In this document: positions 1 to 12,161 of the stretch, one piece after another
Layout of the letters: each line of letters begins with the position of its first letter
How positions within the stretch are numbered: position 1 is the first letter of the stretch
Assembly: GCA_019188255.1 (NCBI GenBank)
Contig: JAETXT010000010.1
Location: forward strand, 2,914,001-2,978,000
Length of the DNA: 64,000 nt
Direction: 5' to 3'
Source: Verticillium longisporum
Taxonomy: Eukaryota; Ascomycota; Sordariomycetes; Glomerellales; Plectosphaerellaceae
Notes under the pieces: generated by a model
Seen by the model: the letters and a program-made list of their open reading frames with translations, nothing else
Database searches by the model: none
Told to the model about the DNA's origin: nothing
Translations under genes and position numbers: made by a program

Positions 1-946
1 TCGCCCGACCCTCGTTATTTCGACAGGCCAGCCTATATAAACGCTGCATGTCGGATTGCTTTAGGCGTATTTTCGCCGAGCTTCGCCACGCCTCCCCGCG
101 GTGGCTCCCTACCTTGCAGACACTGGTCTGCATCGGTGTGTCCTGGTAAGAGTTCTATTGTTGGCAACAAAGAAGGTTCAGGGGCTTTTCCAGCATCCAC
201 ATTCACCAATATCAAGTCATAGACCTTTAAGGTCGTCCTTTATGAGCACCTGTCACCAGCCCCTGGAGTTCTTCTGTTCGACTGGATGCAATGCACAGTT
301 GCCCACAGTCAAATGTTGCCACACGGCAGTCTACTGAAAAATACCACACTGAAACACAGAAGTTGAGCCGTTGCAGTCGCCTGTAAACGAGTCCTGCCAT
401 GGTCGTGTCGCTGTACAGTACCTGTCCCCAAAGTTTGTCTAGTCTTCGGCAAGGCTGCCTTGCCTGAAGGATCTGCCGTTCGGAATCTGCCTGGTTTCAC
501 GTCACCTGCAGAATCACGCGAAACCATTGAACGCCTTCACGGCCACAGAGAGGACTAGCGGATATGCTCTCGTGCAAGGGTGGTGGCATCTGGGGGAGAG
601 AGATGGGGGATTGCAGTGCAGTGCATACATGTACATTATGCTCGTGGTATTATTATGTAACCTGCATGAGGCCTGTCATCCCACTGAAGCCACGTGACAC
701 AGTCTTGACTTTGTAATCGGTTCCGTCCACCCCCGGGGTGTCTCCCCCAATGACCAGCACGCACCTTCGTCAGCCTCTCAGCAGCCTAGGTACGGTCAGT
801 GACGGCAAGACAATATCACGACAACACATCATCAAGCTCAATCACGACCATCACGGCCACCAACGAGACCTCCCAGCGCACAAGACGCCTGAAATAACTC
901 CATCGCAACCACACGGCCCATCAATACCATCCGAACACGGCTCACC
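1..946. other. Upstream region without a recognised gene
   Basis: I see no coding signal that I can support here. The short open frames lack family resemblance or plausible splice structure. The stretch just before 947 is C/A-rich and likely the promoter and 5' leader of the Rpn12 gene. Confidence 0.5.
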
Positions 947-1894
947 ATGGCCGAACGCGCCCTCCAACAGATCCTCTCCCAGCTCCAGGCCCAAGGGTCC
1001 TCCCTCTCCTACGCCGATGCCTCCGCTCAACTGTCCAAAGCCAAGCTGGCGCTCCTCAAGCTCAACGCCCTGACACCGTCCCCCACGACCCCCGCCGCCC
1101 ATCTCGCTCTGGCCCGCGATCTCTACGAGAAGGGCGCCCTGGCCTCCATCCGCGCCCGCAACCCCGACGCCTTCACCCGCTACGTTCACCAGCTCCAGCC
1201 CTTCTACGACCTCGGACCGGACGCCCTGCGGCCCAACCCCGCCGAGCGCAACAAAATCACGGGCCTCTACATGCTCCTGCTCCTGACGCAGGGCCGCTAC
1301 GCCGAGTTCCACTCGGAGCTCGAGAGCCTCGCCACCCGCGACGGCGGCGGTGACGCCGAGGCCGTCGAGGGCGACCGCTACCTCGGCTACCCCATCCGCC
1401 TCGAGCGCTGGCTCATGGAGGGCAGCTACGACCGTGTCTGGAAGGCCATGAAGAGCCGGGAGGTGCCCTGCGAGGAGTACTCTGTCTTTTCCGAGGTGAG
1501 CCCACATCGCCCCCCCTTACATTACAAACTATGTCCCTTTCGCCCCCCCCCCCGTTCTTTGCTCTTGCGTCGCGGCGGATAGCAACCAACGGACATGAAG
1601 ACTGACACGCTGCAGATTCTCACCTCCCAGATCCGCTCCGAGATTGCGTCCAGCAGCGAGCGCGCCTACCCCAGCCTGCCCATCAGCTCCACAAAGTCCC
1701 TCCTCTTCCTCGACTCGGAGGGGGCCGTCGTCGAGTTCGCCAAGCACCGCGGCTGGCTCATCCGCGACGGCAACATTTACTTCCCCGACACGGCCGAGGC
1801 GTCGGTCGAGGAGGGCGGCCAGCAGAAGGAGCTCAGCAAGATGGTCATCGAGAACACGTTGGGCTACGCACGAGAGCTGGAGACGATTGTGTAG
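947..1894 (+). CDS. RPN12: 26S proteasome lid subunit Rpn12 (PSMD8)
   Basis: Rpn12 is a non-ATPase lid subunit of the 19S regulatory particle and takes part in ubiquitin-dependent proteolysis. Two exons, 947-1495 and 1616-1894, are separated by a GTGAGC...GCAG intron in phase 0 and give 275 residues, the usual family size. The N-terminal half is helical (start MAERALQQIL), and the middle holds the family stretch with YLGYPIRLERWLMEGSYDRV. The C-terminal half is a PCI-type region (about residues 90-240, with FLDSEGAVVEFA and RGWLIRDGNIYFP). The ATG at 947 fits the family N-terminus. An ATG at 1595 inside the intron is in frame with exon 2 but is not a start. It lies tail to tail with the coatomer alpha gene. 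The identification rests on remembered family motifs; confidence is high. Confidence 0.93.
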
Positions 1895-2340
1895 AAGGGA
1901 AGCACGAGGTGGCGGCCCGACGGTGGACGGTAGACGTGGTTGTGTGTACTATTAATAAGACCGACAGAGGCGGGCAGGAATACAGGTTTCCGGGGGCGTC
2001 GCCAGGTTTTTTTTTTTAAACTACCTTCATGATGCTTGCTTACTGCTGCTGTGCGTGAGCACCGGTCATACTTGATACTTGACCAGATATCTGTCGCAGA
2101 GACTCGTGTTCAATACTTGATCTGTCGATGCCTGGTGCCAGCTCGAGTCGCACAGCTACCCCACATCCGTCACGTTACGCAAGACCAGATTAACAATTCG
2201 ACGTCGTTGCTGCTAGCTAATGACAAGACGCCCCGAAATCACTCGACACAGCAGTCGTCTCTAAGTAACTTTTCCCAGGGGGCCGTCCACTCCGAGTCGT
2301 TGCTTCGTCCATCAATTCATCCCCGGCCGCCTTAACTCTT
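1895..2340. other. Intergenic gap between convergent genes
   Basis: This holds the two 3' ends of Rpn12 and coatomer alpha. It includes a T9 tract near 2008-2016. No gene or structured element is supported. Confidence 0.5.
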
Positions 2341-5300
2341 TTATGCGAAAAGCTTCAACCCGCTACCATGCTTGCCAATCTCACAGACCTCGCATACCCT
2401 GCACACGCTTCCCTTGTACTTGCTGTGGTACTTGGAGCCGTCAAACGCACACTCCTCGTACGCCGTGCCGCTGTAGATTGGCGTGTGGCTGGCAGCGCAG
2501 ACCTCGAATTCGGCAAACTGGTCAAACTCGAGTTCAATCGAGTCGTGGGGGTTACGCTCGCACTGAGCCTTGATCCTCTTGGCCTGTCATGCTGTCAGTT
2601 AAATACTCTCACGACCAGCTGGCAAACAACACTACTTACGTTCTCAATAATCTTGGTGGCGCCACCGTTGGCGATGATCCTGTTCGCGAAGCTGAGTGCA
2701 GAACTGTAGTTCTTGTTCTTAACCGCCAGCTGCATGGCACTCAGCAGTGCGAGTTGCCTGTGAGGAACCTCAATCTTGGGGATGGTGAAGTACGCCGATA
2801 GCTCCAGGCTGCGCTTGAGAAGCTCGGGGTTTTGTGACACGACATCGGGAGCGCCCAGCTCTCGGCGCCCGAGCTCGACCGCCATGGCGACGGCGTACTC
2901 ACTGGCCGAGGTGATGAGCTTCTTAGCCTCAGCCACCTCGCTTTCACTCGAGACAGCGTTGACGAGGATGGTGTGCAGGATGCCCTTGAAAATCTTGAGG
3001 CCCTGCTCCAGCTTGTTCGTTTTCATCGAATCGTAGCCCTTTTGCAGGTCGTTTGTGGCAAGGAATTCTAGATCGCGTGGCACAATGGGAAGAACCTTCC
3101 TTGGGTCCGTCTCCTCGACGGTGCGACGCACATAGTTGACGAGAGGAGGCAAACCTGCCGATGCGGGCAGGTATGTTTTGGAGGCCCGGTATACTTCGAG
3201 GAACCGAGGCTTCAAGGGCGCAAAGTTGACGGCACCGACCTGCCGGTTGAGTAGCTGCATCGCAGTCTCGTAAGAACCACCGGCGACGTGGTCCACAGCT
3301 AATGGCGAGTTGCGAGCCCAGAGATCGGCCTCGCTGCTAGCAGCCCCGCCGGCGTCAGCGCTTTCAACGTTGACAAAGTCGCCCTCGACTTCGGGAACGA
3401 CATCGTCGCCCATGTCCCAGCCGGCAGCGTCCTCATCGTCATCGGCATCAATTAGGTTGTCATTGCGTTTGGCAGTGCGGTCACCTGCTTCATCAAGACC
3501 AAACTCGTCCACTCCGGCTGTGGCATCCTCCAGAGCGCCGCCAGCGGGGTCGTTAAGCGCAGTTTCGAAGATCGACTGTGACGTTGGCTTGGTGGGCCAG
3601 TTGGCTTTGTAGGTTGGCACGACCGGCTTTGGGGGCGACAGAGGCTCTCCAATTGAAGGCATGGTGAGCTGGTCTTCGGTAAGACCAGTCGCCTCGAGGA
3701 TGCTCTGGCACTCCTCCTCTAGGCCGTGGGACTTCGCAGTCATAAACGCCAGAGGGTCAACGTGGGGTTAGTGAAGGTGATAATATTGGAGGACTGGTGA
3801 ACTCACAGAGGTCGATTTCCTTGAACATCTGGATTCTGTCCTCAACCTCGCCGAGGTACAGGGCGTTCTGGAAACGGGAAGTGAAGTCGCCACGGTGCTC
3901 CGCAATTTTGGCCATACGAGCCAACTTGGAGTGGTCACCGGTGGAAAGATACAAGAAGGACAGCTTGTCGAACTGCTTGAGCTTCTGGTAGCACATCTCC
4001 ACGATCTGGTGGTTTCCATGGGAGAGAGCCTCAGTGCTCAAACGCGTCCAGAGCTTCGGTCGATCCAGTTCCTTGGCTACCTCGACAGCAACATCAAGGT
4101 TACCACACTCAATCGCGAGTTCGAATCGGGTGGCAGGGTCCTCGACAAACTGCAGGGCAATATCTGGATACCCCTTCTTTTGCAGGTACGAGATGATAGA
4201 TTGGCCCACAAGACTCGAGTTCTTGATGATGTGAAGCATCTCCTCGTAGTTCCTCTTCACAAGAGCAAGCTTAAAGCGGTACTCAGTAGGATCGATTTGC
4301 AGAACCTTGGGTTTGGCAGCACGATCCAAGCAGTACACGTTGCGACCCTTGACGCGGACGAGGTAGACAGTCTGGTCAAGTGTACGCACAATGCCATTGT
4401 CGCCATTCATCAAAGTGTACTTGATGTGGTTCAGAGTCGAGTAAAGAAGAACGCCAGTATCATCCCAGGTGGCACTCTTGATCCTGATGGTCTCGTGAAG
4501 GGTGCTGACCTGCTCGAGCGACTTGGTAACAATGGTCACGTTGTGCTTGCTGAGAAGTGCAGCATAGAGACCGTCATTAGACCACACAACGTACTTGACA
4601 CCGGTGACGGCAAGCTCGGCGACACTCTTTTTCTGCTGAATGTCATAAAGGTGAACATGTGTGGGGTTGATGATCAGGAGGTTGCCGGTGCCGCCAAAGT
4701 AAATGTCAGTCGTACCAACAGGGGGCTTGAAAGACCGGGTGACATTGTTGGCGAGGTCCTTGATGTCGATGGTCTGGGAGGCCACACTAAGAACCGCAAA
4801 GCGGTTTCTCGCGACAAAAATGGCAGAGTTTCCAGAGCCGCGCTTAGACTCGGTCGGTTCAATAGCACCAGAGCTATCCTTGGGTAGGCTGATAAGCTCG
4901 TAGGAGCCGCTGTCGGTTGTTGACGTGACTAGGACGGACCGCTCGGCAGGGTTATATGATATCGTTCGTGGAGGCGACCAAGGGCTGCCCAGCTTCTTGA
5001 GGGACAACAGAGTCGGGCTTTCGATGCTCTTCTGGAAATCAAAAGACTTGACGTGCTTCTCCTTGTTGATGTAGAAGAGGTTGTTCTGGTACACCGCTGA
5101 GGCCGGGCGCTCCCGTTCGAGCTTGAAGACCATCACGCCGTTATCGTGACCCGCCGCAAAGAGGTTGATCTCGGGATGGGCAGCAATGACCCAGAATCTA
5201 TCGTTCTCGCGCTTGAAGGTCTGCACTGCTGTCCTCTTGTTGAGATCCCAAACCCGGACGGTCTTATCCTCTCCCACAGAGAGAATCAGATCCTGGTGGG

Positions 5301-6302
5301 GGTGGAAAAGACAACCCGAGGCGTTCTGGAAATGGCCACGGCAGGTATCGACTTCCCAGGCTTTCGTTTCGCTCATGCGCCAGAGCTTGACGAGACGATC
5401 GTCACCGGCGGACACAATGAGGGGCATTGTAGGGTGGAAGGCGACCCAGTTGACACCACGGTCGTGACCCTCGAGCACAAACTTGACAACAGCATCGGTG
5501 TTGCCGAACATGTCGGCCTGGTTCTGGTTCGCTCGGGCGACTTGGTCTTCGAATGTCATGGAGGTCGGGGCGGAGTGCTTCTTACGCAGGCCGGAAATGT
5601 CCCAGACACGGACGGACTGGTCGAGAGAGGCAGAGACGACGAGGTCTTCCTTGGGGTGGAACTGAGCGCACATGGTGTAGTGGTTGTGGCCCGTCATAGT
5701 GCAAACTGTTATGGGACGTTAGCATACGCGGTCGAGGATAGCGTGTGCGGAAGGTGTACTCAGGGAGCGATTCTGCCAGTTCCATATTCTAATCGTCTGG
5801 TCATCGGAAGAGGAGATGATCCACGGGAGCTCGTGGTGGAAGAAAACGGTGCGGACATAATCGAGATGACCGCTGAGGGTGAAGAGACAACGACGGGTCT
5901 GATACGACCAAACCTTGATCTTGTAGTCGTCACCGCCCGAGACGAAGAGGGGCTGGGTCTTGTGGAAGTCAATTCCGCGAACGGGGCCATCGTGCTCCTC
6001 GAATCGGTCGATCAGAGTTCCCATGCGGTAGTCCCAGAGCTGGATCGTAGACGAATGGAGGGCGACGAGAATCCATGGCCTATGGAGCTATGTCAGCAGG
6101 GATGAATCGAAGGTCAAGTGAAGAGCGTCGCGTCCTAGATAGGGAGGCTGTGAACGTACCTCTTGGGGTGGAAGGCAATGCCCTTTGCGCGCGAAGACTT
6201 TGACTCGAACTACAATACAGTAAGTAAAGCGACCCCTGAGAAGATGCTGCATTGATGGATGCGATGTACCTTGGTCAACATGTTATTGCCCGAGGCCGAC
6301 AT
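2341..6302 (-). CDS. COP1: Coatomer (COPI) subunit alpha
   Basis: Alpha-COP is a scaffold of the COPI coat and binds dilysine cargo through its WD40 propellers for Golgi-to-ER transport. Six exons are inferred: 6302-6270, 6209-6160, 6079-5760, 5705-3807, 3757-2640 and 2583-2341, giving 1220 residues, the usual length. WD40 repeats fill about residues 1-300 (for example [13 protein letters not shown] and [13 protein letters not shown]), then the WD-associated region, then the C-terminal COPI_C domain (about 815-1220) ending in a Cys-rich tail ([11 protein letters not shown]). The start is [11 protein letters not shown] in a 33-nt exon. Reading phase is kept at every junction. The junction at 3807/3757 is odd: the donor is GTGAGT, but the only phase-compatible acceptor I find ends in TTG, not AG. 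The gene is divergent from the UGGT gene. Confidence 0.94.
3758..3806 (-). other. Non-canonical GT-TG intron in coatomer alpha
   Basis: Read on the minus strand, the 49-nt segment starts GTGAGT, holds a CACTAAC branch-point-like motif, and ends CACGTTG. Removing it exactly restores the family sequence (KEIDL, then Y, then PLAFMTAK) and the reading phase. Without removal the frame meets a TGA. One base change (TTG to TAG) would make an ordinary acceptor, so a base-call error is possible. Confidence 0.7.
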
Positions 6303-7038
6303 TTTGGCGGGGAGGTGAAGCCGCAGCTTCGAGCACCCAGCGAAGCAGCAAGTGGCACTTCAGGCAAGGCTCGGCGACGGCTTTCGATCGTGCCGGGGAG
6401 TGTTACGGCAGCTGCGGCAGGTTCGATGGCCGAGAAGGAGGTGGTAGGAGGAGAACGAAGGATGACAGTGTCCGGGTCGGTGATCGCGGGCTCAGGTATG
6501 TCGAAAGGCCACTTTCCTGAGGCTGCCTCAACCCCCTTAGCAGCAATTCGCTTCGTGGCCATCTGCTAAGGTGTGGGCATTGTGGGCCCAAGCCTGGCAA
6601 GGGGGACGCTCAAGTGTTAATCCGATTCCGGGCACTGTAGCTCGCTCACCGCCCCTGTCACCCCTCCACAGATGCCACCTTTCTGCCGGGTCAGACCCCT
6701 GAGCAAGGGGTCGCGCTATACCTGATCTGAACAGCTCTTCCAGTAAAGGTGTTCAGATGTGAAGCCGACGTCAACTTCGACTCGTCTGTGCTACGGACTT
6801 GATGCCCCTCATTCGCGCTTGCTGCTGGAGGGCTTGCGAACCAGATTACTCTACCTGTGCTACTTACCGTGTGGTATGACTGGGCCTACAAGCCTGACAG
6901 GACCTCGTCAATTCAAATCCTCCTCCCTTTGAAGCTTGGAACCACCAAGCTGTCGATACAGGGCGTGACCCACGAGGCCCGTACCCTACCTACCTAGGTC
7001 CCTAGTTACCTACTCAACATAGCTCGTGGAGCGGAACC
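6303..7038. promoter_or_regulatory. Shared upstream region of coatomer alpha and UGGT
   Basis: About 0.74 kb separates the two divergent starts. It holds open frames without family support. Near 6986-7016 it has a CCTACCTACCTAGG-type run like those seen elsewhere in this window. No TATA box was assigned. Confidence 0.5.
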
Positions 7039-10000
7039 ATGACACGTCTCTGTCGATCGCCATTGGGGCTGGTTGCCATCTTTTGGGCAGCCGTCAACGT
7101 CTCAGCCGGGCCTTCGGTCAATGTACACATGCAAGCGGCCTTTCCGGCTGGTCCCTACCTCCTGGAACTTCTGTAAGGGACAACCCGTTGCCGGCCATGT
7201 TCTCAGCTCAAGCTAATGCAATCATTCTTTCAGGGAGACTGCTGCTGGCGAGAATGCTACGTCCTATTTCCCCCTACTCGACCGCATTGCTAGCGGGCAC
7301 TTCAAGGATTCATCTACCCACAAGGCGCTGTACGACGACTTCCTTCAGCTTCTACAGGATGACAACCATATCAACAGCCCTGATGCCTTGTCAACATTCA
7401 AGCTCGCGCTATCCATGAGGTTATCGGCACCACGTATCGAAGCCCATTATCAGTATTATGACACTGCTGTCGCGACACATGTTACTGGAGGAAAGCAGCA
7501 GGATTGTGAAATCTGGCTCCAGTTCGCGGGGTCCCAATACTGCTCTCCTACACTGGAGAACCCCGAAGCGAGGGTTTCCAGTATCGTTAAATTGCTTCCC
7601 TTCGACCGCGTGATAGGAACAGGCACCGACGTTGCTCTCTATGCAGACCCTGCGTCAAGCGCATTTGGTGCTTTCCATCAAGCATTAGCGCAAAAAGCAC
7701 GGAACGGCGAGATCTCATACCGGCTTCGCTATCGCAGAGCTGTGGGCGCCCTGCAAGAACCATTACCTGTTAATGGTTATGGCGTTGAGCTTGCCTTGAA
7801 GAGGACTGACTACATTGTTATCGATGATCGTGAGGCTCAAACGGATGGCCCGCAGAAGTCCACCGCCACAGAGGTCGTCCTTGATGAGGAGGAGGAAGTC
7901 GCAGACCTCAAACCTCTTTCAACATCTGACTTGGCACCGTTGGGTCTCAAGGCTGCCTCTTTCATCACGCAAAGCCAAGATCCCTGGGACGCTTTGCTCA
8001 AACTGACACAAGACTTTCCCAAATTCTCTTCGTCGCTTGCTACCCACGAAGTGTCTGAGGACTTCTTGGCTGAGCATGACAAGAACCGCGCTGCAATGGC
8101 GCCCAGTGGTCTGAATGCTCTGTGGATGAATGGCGTGCAGCTTACTGAGCGCCAAATTGAGGCATTCACCTTGATCGATATGCTTCGTCGAGAGAGAAGG
8201 CTGATTGACAACATTCGGAACCTTGGACTGACCGGCCAGCAAGCTGCTTTGCTTCTGGGACATCCCAAAGTTGCCTCGGCGAAGAACGACGATGAGCCGC
8301 CGAGGTTTGATTGGCGTGACGAAATCGAAGAGGGCAAGGTCATCATTTGGCTCAACGACCTTGAGAAGGATGCCCGCTACGAAGACCTGCCCTCTGAATT
8401 AACCTCGGTAAGCAAAGACCTTTCATTGAGGAACCAGAAACCCGGCTGACGTTCGTAGCTGCTTCAACGCACATACCCTGGCCAATTGCCTTCGATTCGC
8501 CGGAACATATTTACCCTCGTTGTTCCGGTCGACTTAACCAGTCCTGAGGACGTGACTGTCATCAGCAATCTTTTCACTTTCGTGGAACGTCGGCTCCCGG
8601 TCCGCTTCGGCTTGGTTCCTTTGACGCCCAGTGATGACAAGGCCGCTCAGGCCAAGGCCGTGTATCACTTGATGCAAAACTATGGTCCCGAGGCTATGGT
8701 AGCCTACCTGCAACAGTCCGTTGAAGACGCGAAAATCTCCAGACCTGACCAGATCATCTTTGATCGAGTTGTGGCCGAGTCCGTCGCTCTTCCCGAGGCA
8801 TCTACTGCTTCCTTCGATGACGTGATGCAGTCCGAGGAGCAAGCGGAACGCATCAAGCTTGCTCAACACTGGGTCAAGCGCCTCAACGCTGGGACAACAA
8901 TTCCACCGTTTTTCTTGGACGGCTTGCTGCTTCCTCGAGACAAGGGATGGCTCAGGACGATGAGCATGAAAATCGGCGGGGACCTTCAAACAATTCAGCG
9001 AGGTATATACATGGGCCTTATTGAAGAAGACGAGTGGGTTCCCGGCCGCTTCCTCAAGGGCGCTCTCAGTCGTCGTAACAGCTACATCTTTCCTGAGGAT
9101 GAGAAGTCCATCCAAATCCTTGACGTCAATAAGATTTATGCGGAACACGACAATCTCTTTTCTGCGGTCCCTGTCATTCAGGGCTATGCTGAGGCCACCA
9201 AGGAAACATGGGCAGCCCTGACAATCGTTGGCGACCTCACAACACAGGCCGGAAGGGACTTGCTGTTCGCGGCGCTGCGATTTCAGCGTGCCAATCCCGG
9301 CATTCGTCTTGACATTGTGCACAATTCAGCCTCGACTACGACCGGGCCACTTATCAATGCCGCTTTGAGAGAGGAGGAGAGCGCTTTGACTGAAGTAGAG
9401 ACCCCAGAGCAGCTGAAGGCCATACTCGATGCAGCTGAGACTGGGTCTGATGGGGACTATACGATCGCCCTCGCATCATTCTTGTCAGCCGCCACCATCG
9501 CACCTGGGGCCAACGCACTCATCCTCAACGGTCGAGTCATCGGTCCGATAACTGAGGACCTTCCTTTCGATGAGGATGACTTCCAGCTATTCCTTGAATC
9601 TGAGCAAACAGCCCGAATCCTCCCTGTGTATGCCGCGCTCGAAGATCTCAGCCTGGCGGATCGTCTATCTGGACCCCTTGCGGCTGCCAAACTGACATCC
9701 ATCACGGCACTTTCGACCATCTCGGATGTGCCTGAAGGCATTTTCGAGTCGGCCTCTACTGTGCGTGTGAATTCGTTTGAGGCTTGGGATTCAAAACACA
9801 CTGCAATTGAGGTCGGAAACGCGGAGACAGCAAGCATTCATTTGACCGGTCTTCTGAACCCCGTCAGCGAGCAGGGTCAGCGGTGGGCTCCGATTCTCAA
9901 GGTTCTCTCTGAGCTTGATGGCGTCCATGTCAAGCTATTCCTCAACCCCAAAGAGGAGATTAGCGAGCTGCCGGTAAAGCGATTCTTCCGTTACGTCCTC

Positions 10001-11557
10001 GACTCCGCGCCGAGCTTTGACGAGTCGGGTAAGGTTCGCGCTCTAGGTGCCACATTCAAGGGTCTTCCGAGCGAGGCTCTGCTGACGACCGGCATGGACA
10101 TCCCTCCTTCGTGGCTCGTGGCTCCCAAGGTCTGTGTTCACGACCCGGACAACATCAAGTTGAGCTCTATCAAAGGCGATGTGAACGTCATCTATCAACT
10201 CGAAAACATCCTCATCGAGGGTCACTCTCGCGAAGGCAAGGCTGGTCAGCCTCCTCGAGGTGCTCAAGTAGTCCTCGGCACGGAAAAGGAGCCGCTCCTA
10301 GCCGACACCATCATCATGGCGAACCTGGGGTACTTCCAGTTCAAGGCCAATCCCGGCTTCTACAACATCAACCTAAAGGATGGCAAAACAACTGAGATTT
10401 ACACCATTGAAAGCATAGGCGCGCAAGGATGGGCGCCGGTGCCTGGCGATGAGGGCACCGAGGTCGCGCTGATGGACTTTCAGGGCACCACACTTTACCC
10501 CCGCTTAAAGCGCAAGCCTGGCCAGGAGAAGGCCGATGTACTGCAAGAAGACGAGGCAGAGGAGGATGGGGGTATTATCTCCCAAGGTCTCAAATTTGCT
10601 GAAAGCCTACTTGGTGGCTCCACCAGATCCCTCTCGGCGCAGGAACACGCCGACATTAACATCTTCTCCGTGGCCAGCGGTCATTTGTACGAGCGCATGT
10701 TGAACATCATGATGGTTAGTGTCATGAAGAACACGAAGCACACGGTCAAGTTCTGGTTCATCGAGCAGTTCCTATCGCCCTCGTTCAAAGATTTCATCCC
10801 TCACCTAGCAGAGGAGTACGGCTTCAAGTACGAAATGGTCACGTTCAAGTGGCCGCACTGGCTACGCCAGCAGAAGGAGAAGCAGCGCGAGATCTGGGGC
10901 TACAAGATTCTCTTCCTCGACGTCTTGTTCCCGCTGTCCCTCGACAAGGTCATCTTTGTCGATGCCGACCAGATCGTGCGCACTGACATGATGGACCTCG
11001 TCAACCACCCGCTCGAGGGCGATCCCTACGGCTTCACGCCCATGTGCGACTCGCGCACCGAGATGGAAGGCTTCCGCTTCTGGAAGCAGGGCTACTGGGC
11101 CAACTATCTCCGCGGCCAACCCTACCACATCTCGGCGCTCTACGTCGTCGACCTCCGCCGCTTCCGCGACCTCGCCGCCGGCGACCGCCTGCGCCAGCAG
11201 TACCACGCTCTCAGCGCCGACCCGAACAGCCTGGCGAACCTGGACCAGGACCTGCCGAACCACATGCAGTTCACCATTCCCATCCACAGCCTGCCGCAGG
11301 AGTGGCTGTGGTGCGAGACATGGTGCAGCGACGAGAGCCAGGCCGAGGCGAGGACGATCGATCTGTGCAACAACCCGCAGACGAAGGAGCCCAAGCTCGA
11401 CCGCGCCAGGAGGCAGGTGCCCGAGTGGACCGTCTACGACGACGAGATTGCCGCGCTGGACCGCAGGAGGAGGGGCGTGCCCGAGGAGGTCATCGAGAAG
11501 AACCCCAAGAGCCGCACCTTGGAGGAGCCTAAGAGTACAGGCAAGGATGAGCTGTAG
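7039..11557 (+). CDS. gpt1: UDP-glucose:glycoprotein glucosyltransferase (UGGT)
   Basis: UGGT is an ER-lumen folding sensor that re-glucosylates N-glycans of misfolded glycoproteins so that they re-enter the calnexin cycle. Three exons (7039-7172, 7234-8407, 8459-11557) give 1468 residues, the normal size. The N-terminus is a signal peptide (MTRLCRSPLGLVAIFWAAV). Next come the thioredoxin-like folding-sensor domains, then a GT24 catalytic domain from about residue 1166 (DINIFSVASGHLYERM) with a DxD-type VDADQ near residue 1270. The chain ends in KDEL, an ER retrieval signal. Introns begin GTAAGG and GTAAGC and keep phase. The first 44 codons come from a separate exon, so the ATG at 7388 is internal. 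The gene looks intact over 4.4 kb, unlike several neighbours. Confidence 0.95.
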
Positions 11558-12161
11558 ACAGGTCCATGGTGCAGTCTTGCGGCATGAGCTGGTTTCCTTT
11601 TTTTCTTTGGAGAAAAGACGAAGTCATGAAGAGAATAGGAAGTTGAAATAGACATGATTGACATCAAGCCTCGTGAATATTATATCAATCAAGGGGATTT
11701 GACTGATGAAACATGGACTCAAGTACACCATGCCTAAGATGAACTCATATCATACGCACATTTCGGAGATATTGTCGATTGAGCCTCCATGACTGGCACT
11801 GCCGGCTTCTCTGGACTGAGATGCTTTTCCTGCCCACCGGGATACAGACTTCGGGTGGAATGGCTGATATGACGAAGAGAGGCACTAAACAATGCGCACA
11901 CTACACATTGACATACGAGATATAAAGTATATTGTCTACTCTAGCGAAATATGATATTCTAGCGAAATATGATATCAAGCAAACAGCGCCAAAACAAGGC
12001 ATCCGGCCCCAAACTCCTCGCATGATGCATTTCAAACATGGCTCAAGGCTAAACGCTGTACACCAGTAAAGGGAAAAAAAACTGCCACTCGACGACTTGT
12101 CGACCCAAGACTCTCCAGCACGTCAAGCACCTCTAGTGCCATCTCTTCTTCAACAGGCCAT
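11558..12161. other. Intergenic gap between UGGT and RAD54 3' ends
   Basis: This is a convergent intergenic region and relatively AT-rich. Apart from an 18-bp direct repeat at 11941-11976 I see nothing I can name. Confidence 0.5.
11941..11976. repeat. 18-bp tandem duplication
   Basis: Two head-to-tail copies of CTAGCGAAATATGATAT plus T or C. The duplication lies in the intergenic gap and has no evident function. Confidence 0.85.

Noticed and set aside
576..595. Possible proteasome control element upstream of Rpn12 (GGTGGCATC)
   Set aside because: It differs from GGTGGCAAA at two positions and is over 350 nt upstream; a chance match is likely.
3895..6105. Long plus-strand open frames of 330 and 319 codons
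   Set aside because: Both are antisense to coatomer alpha exons, and the residue pattern mirrors the sense codons.
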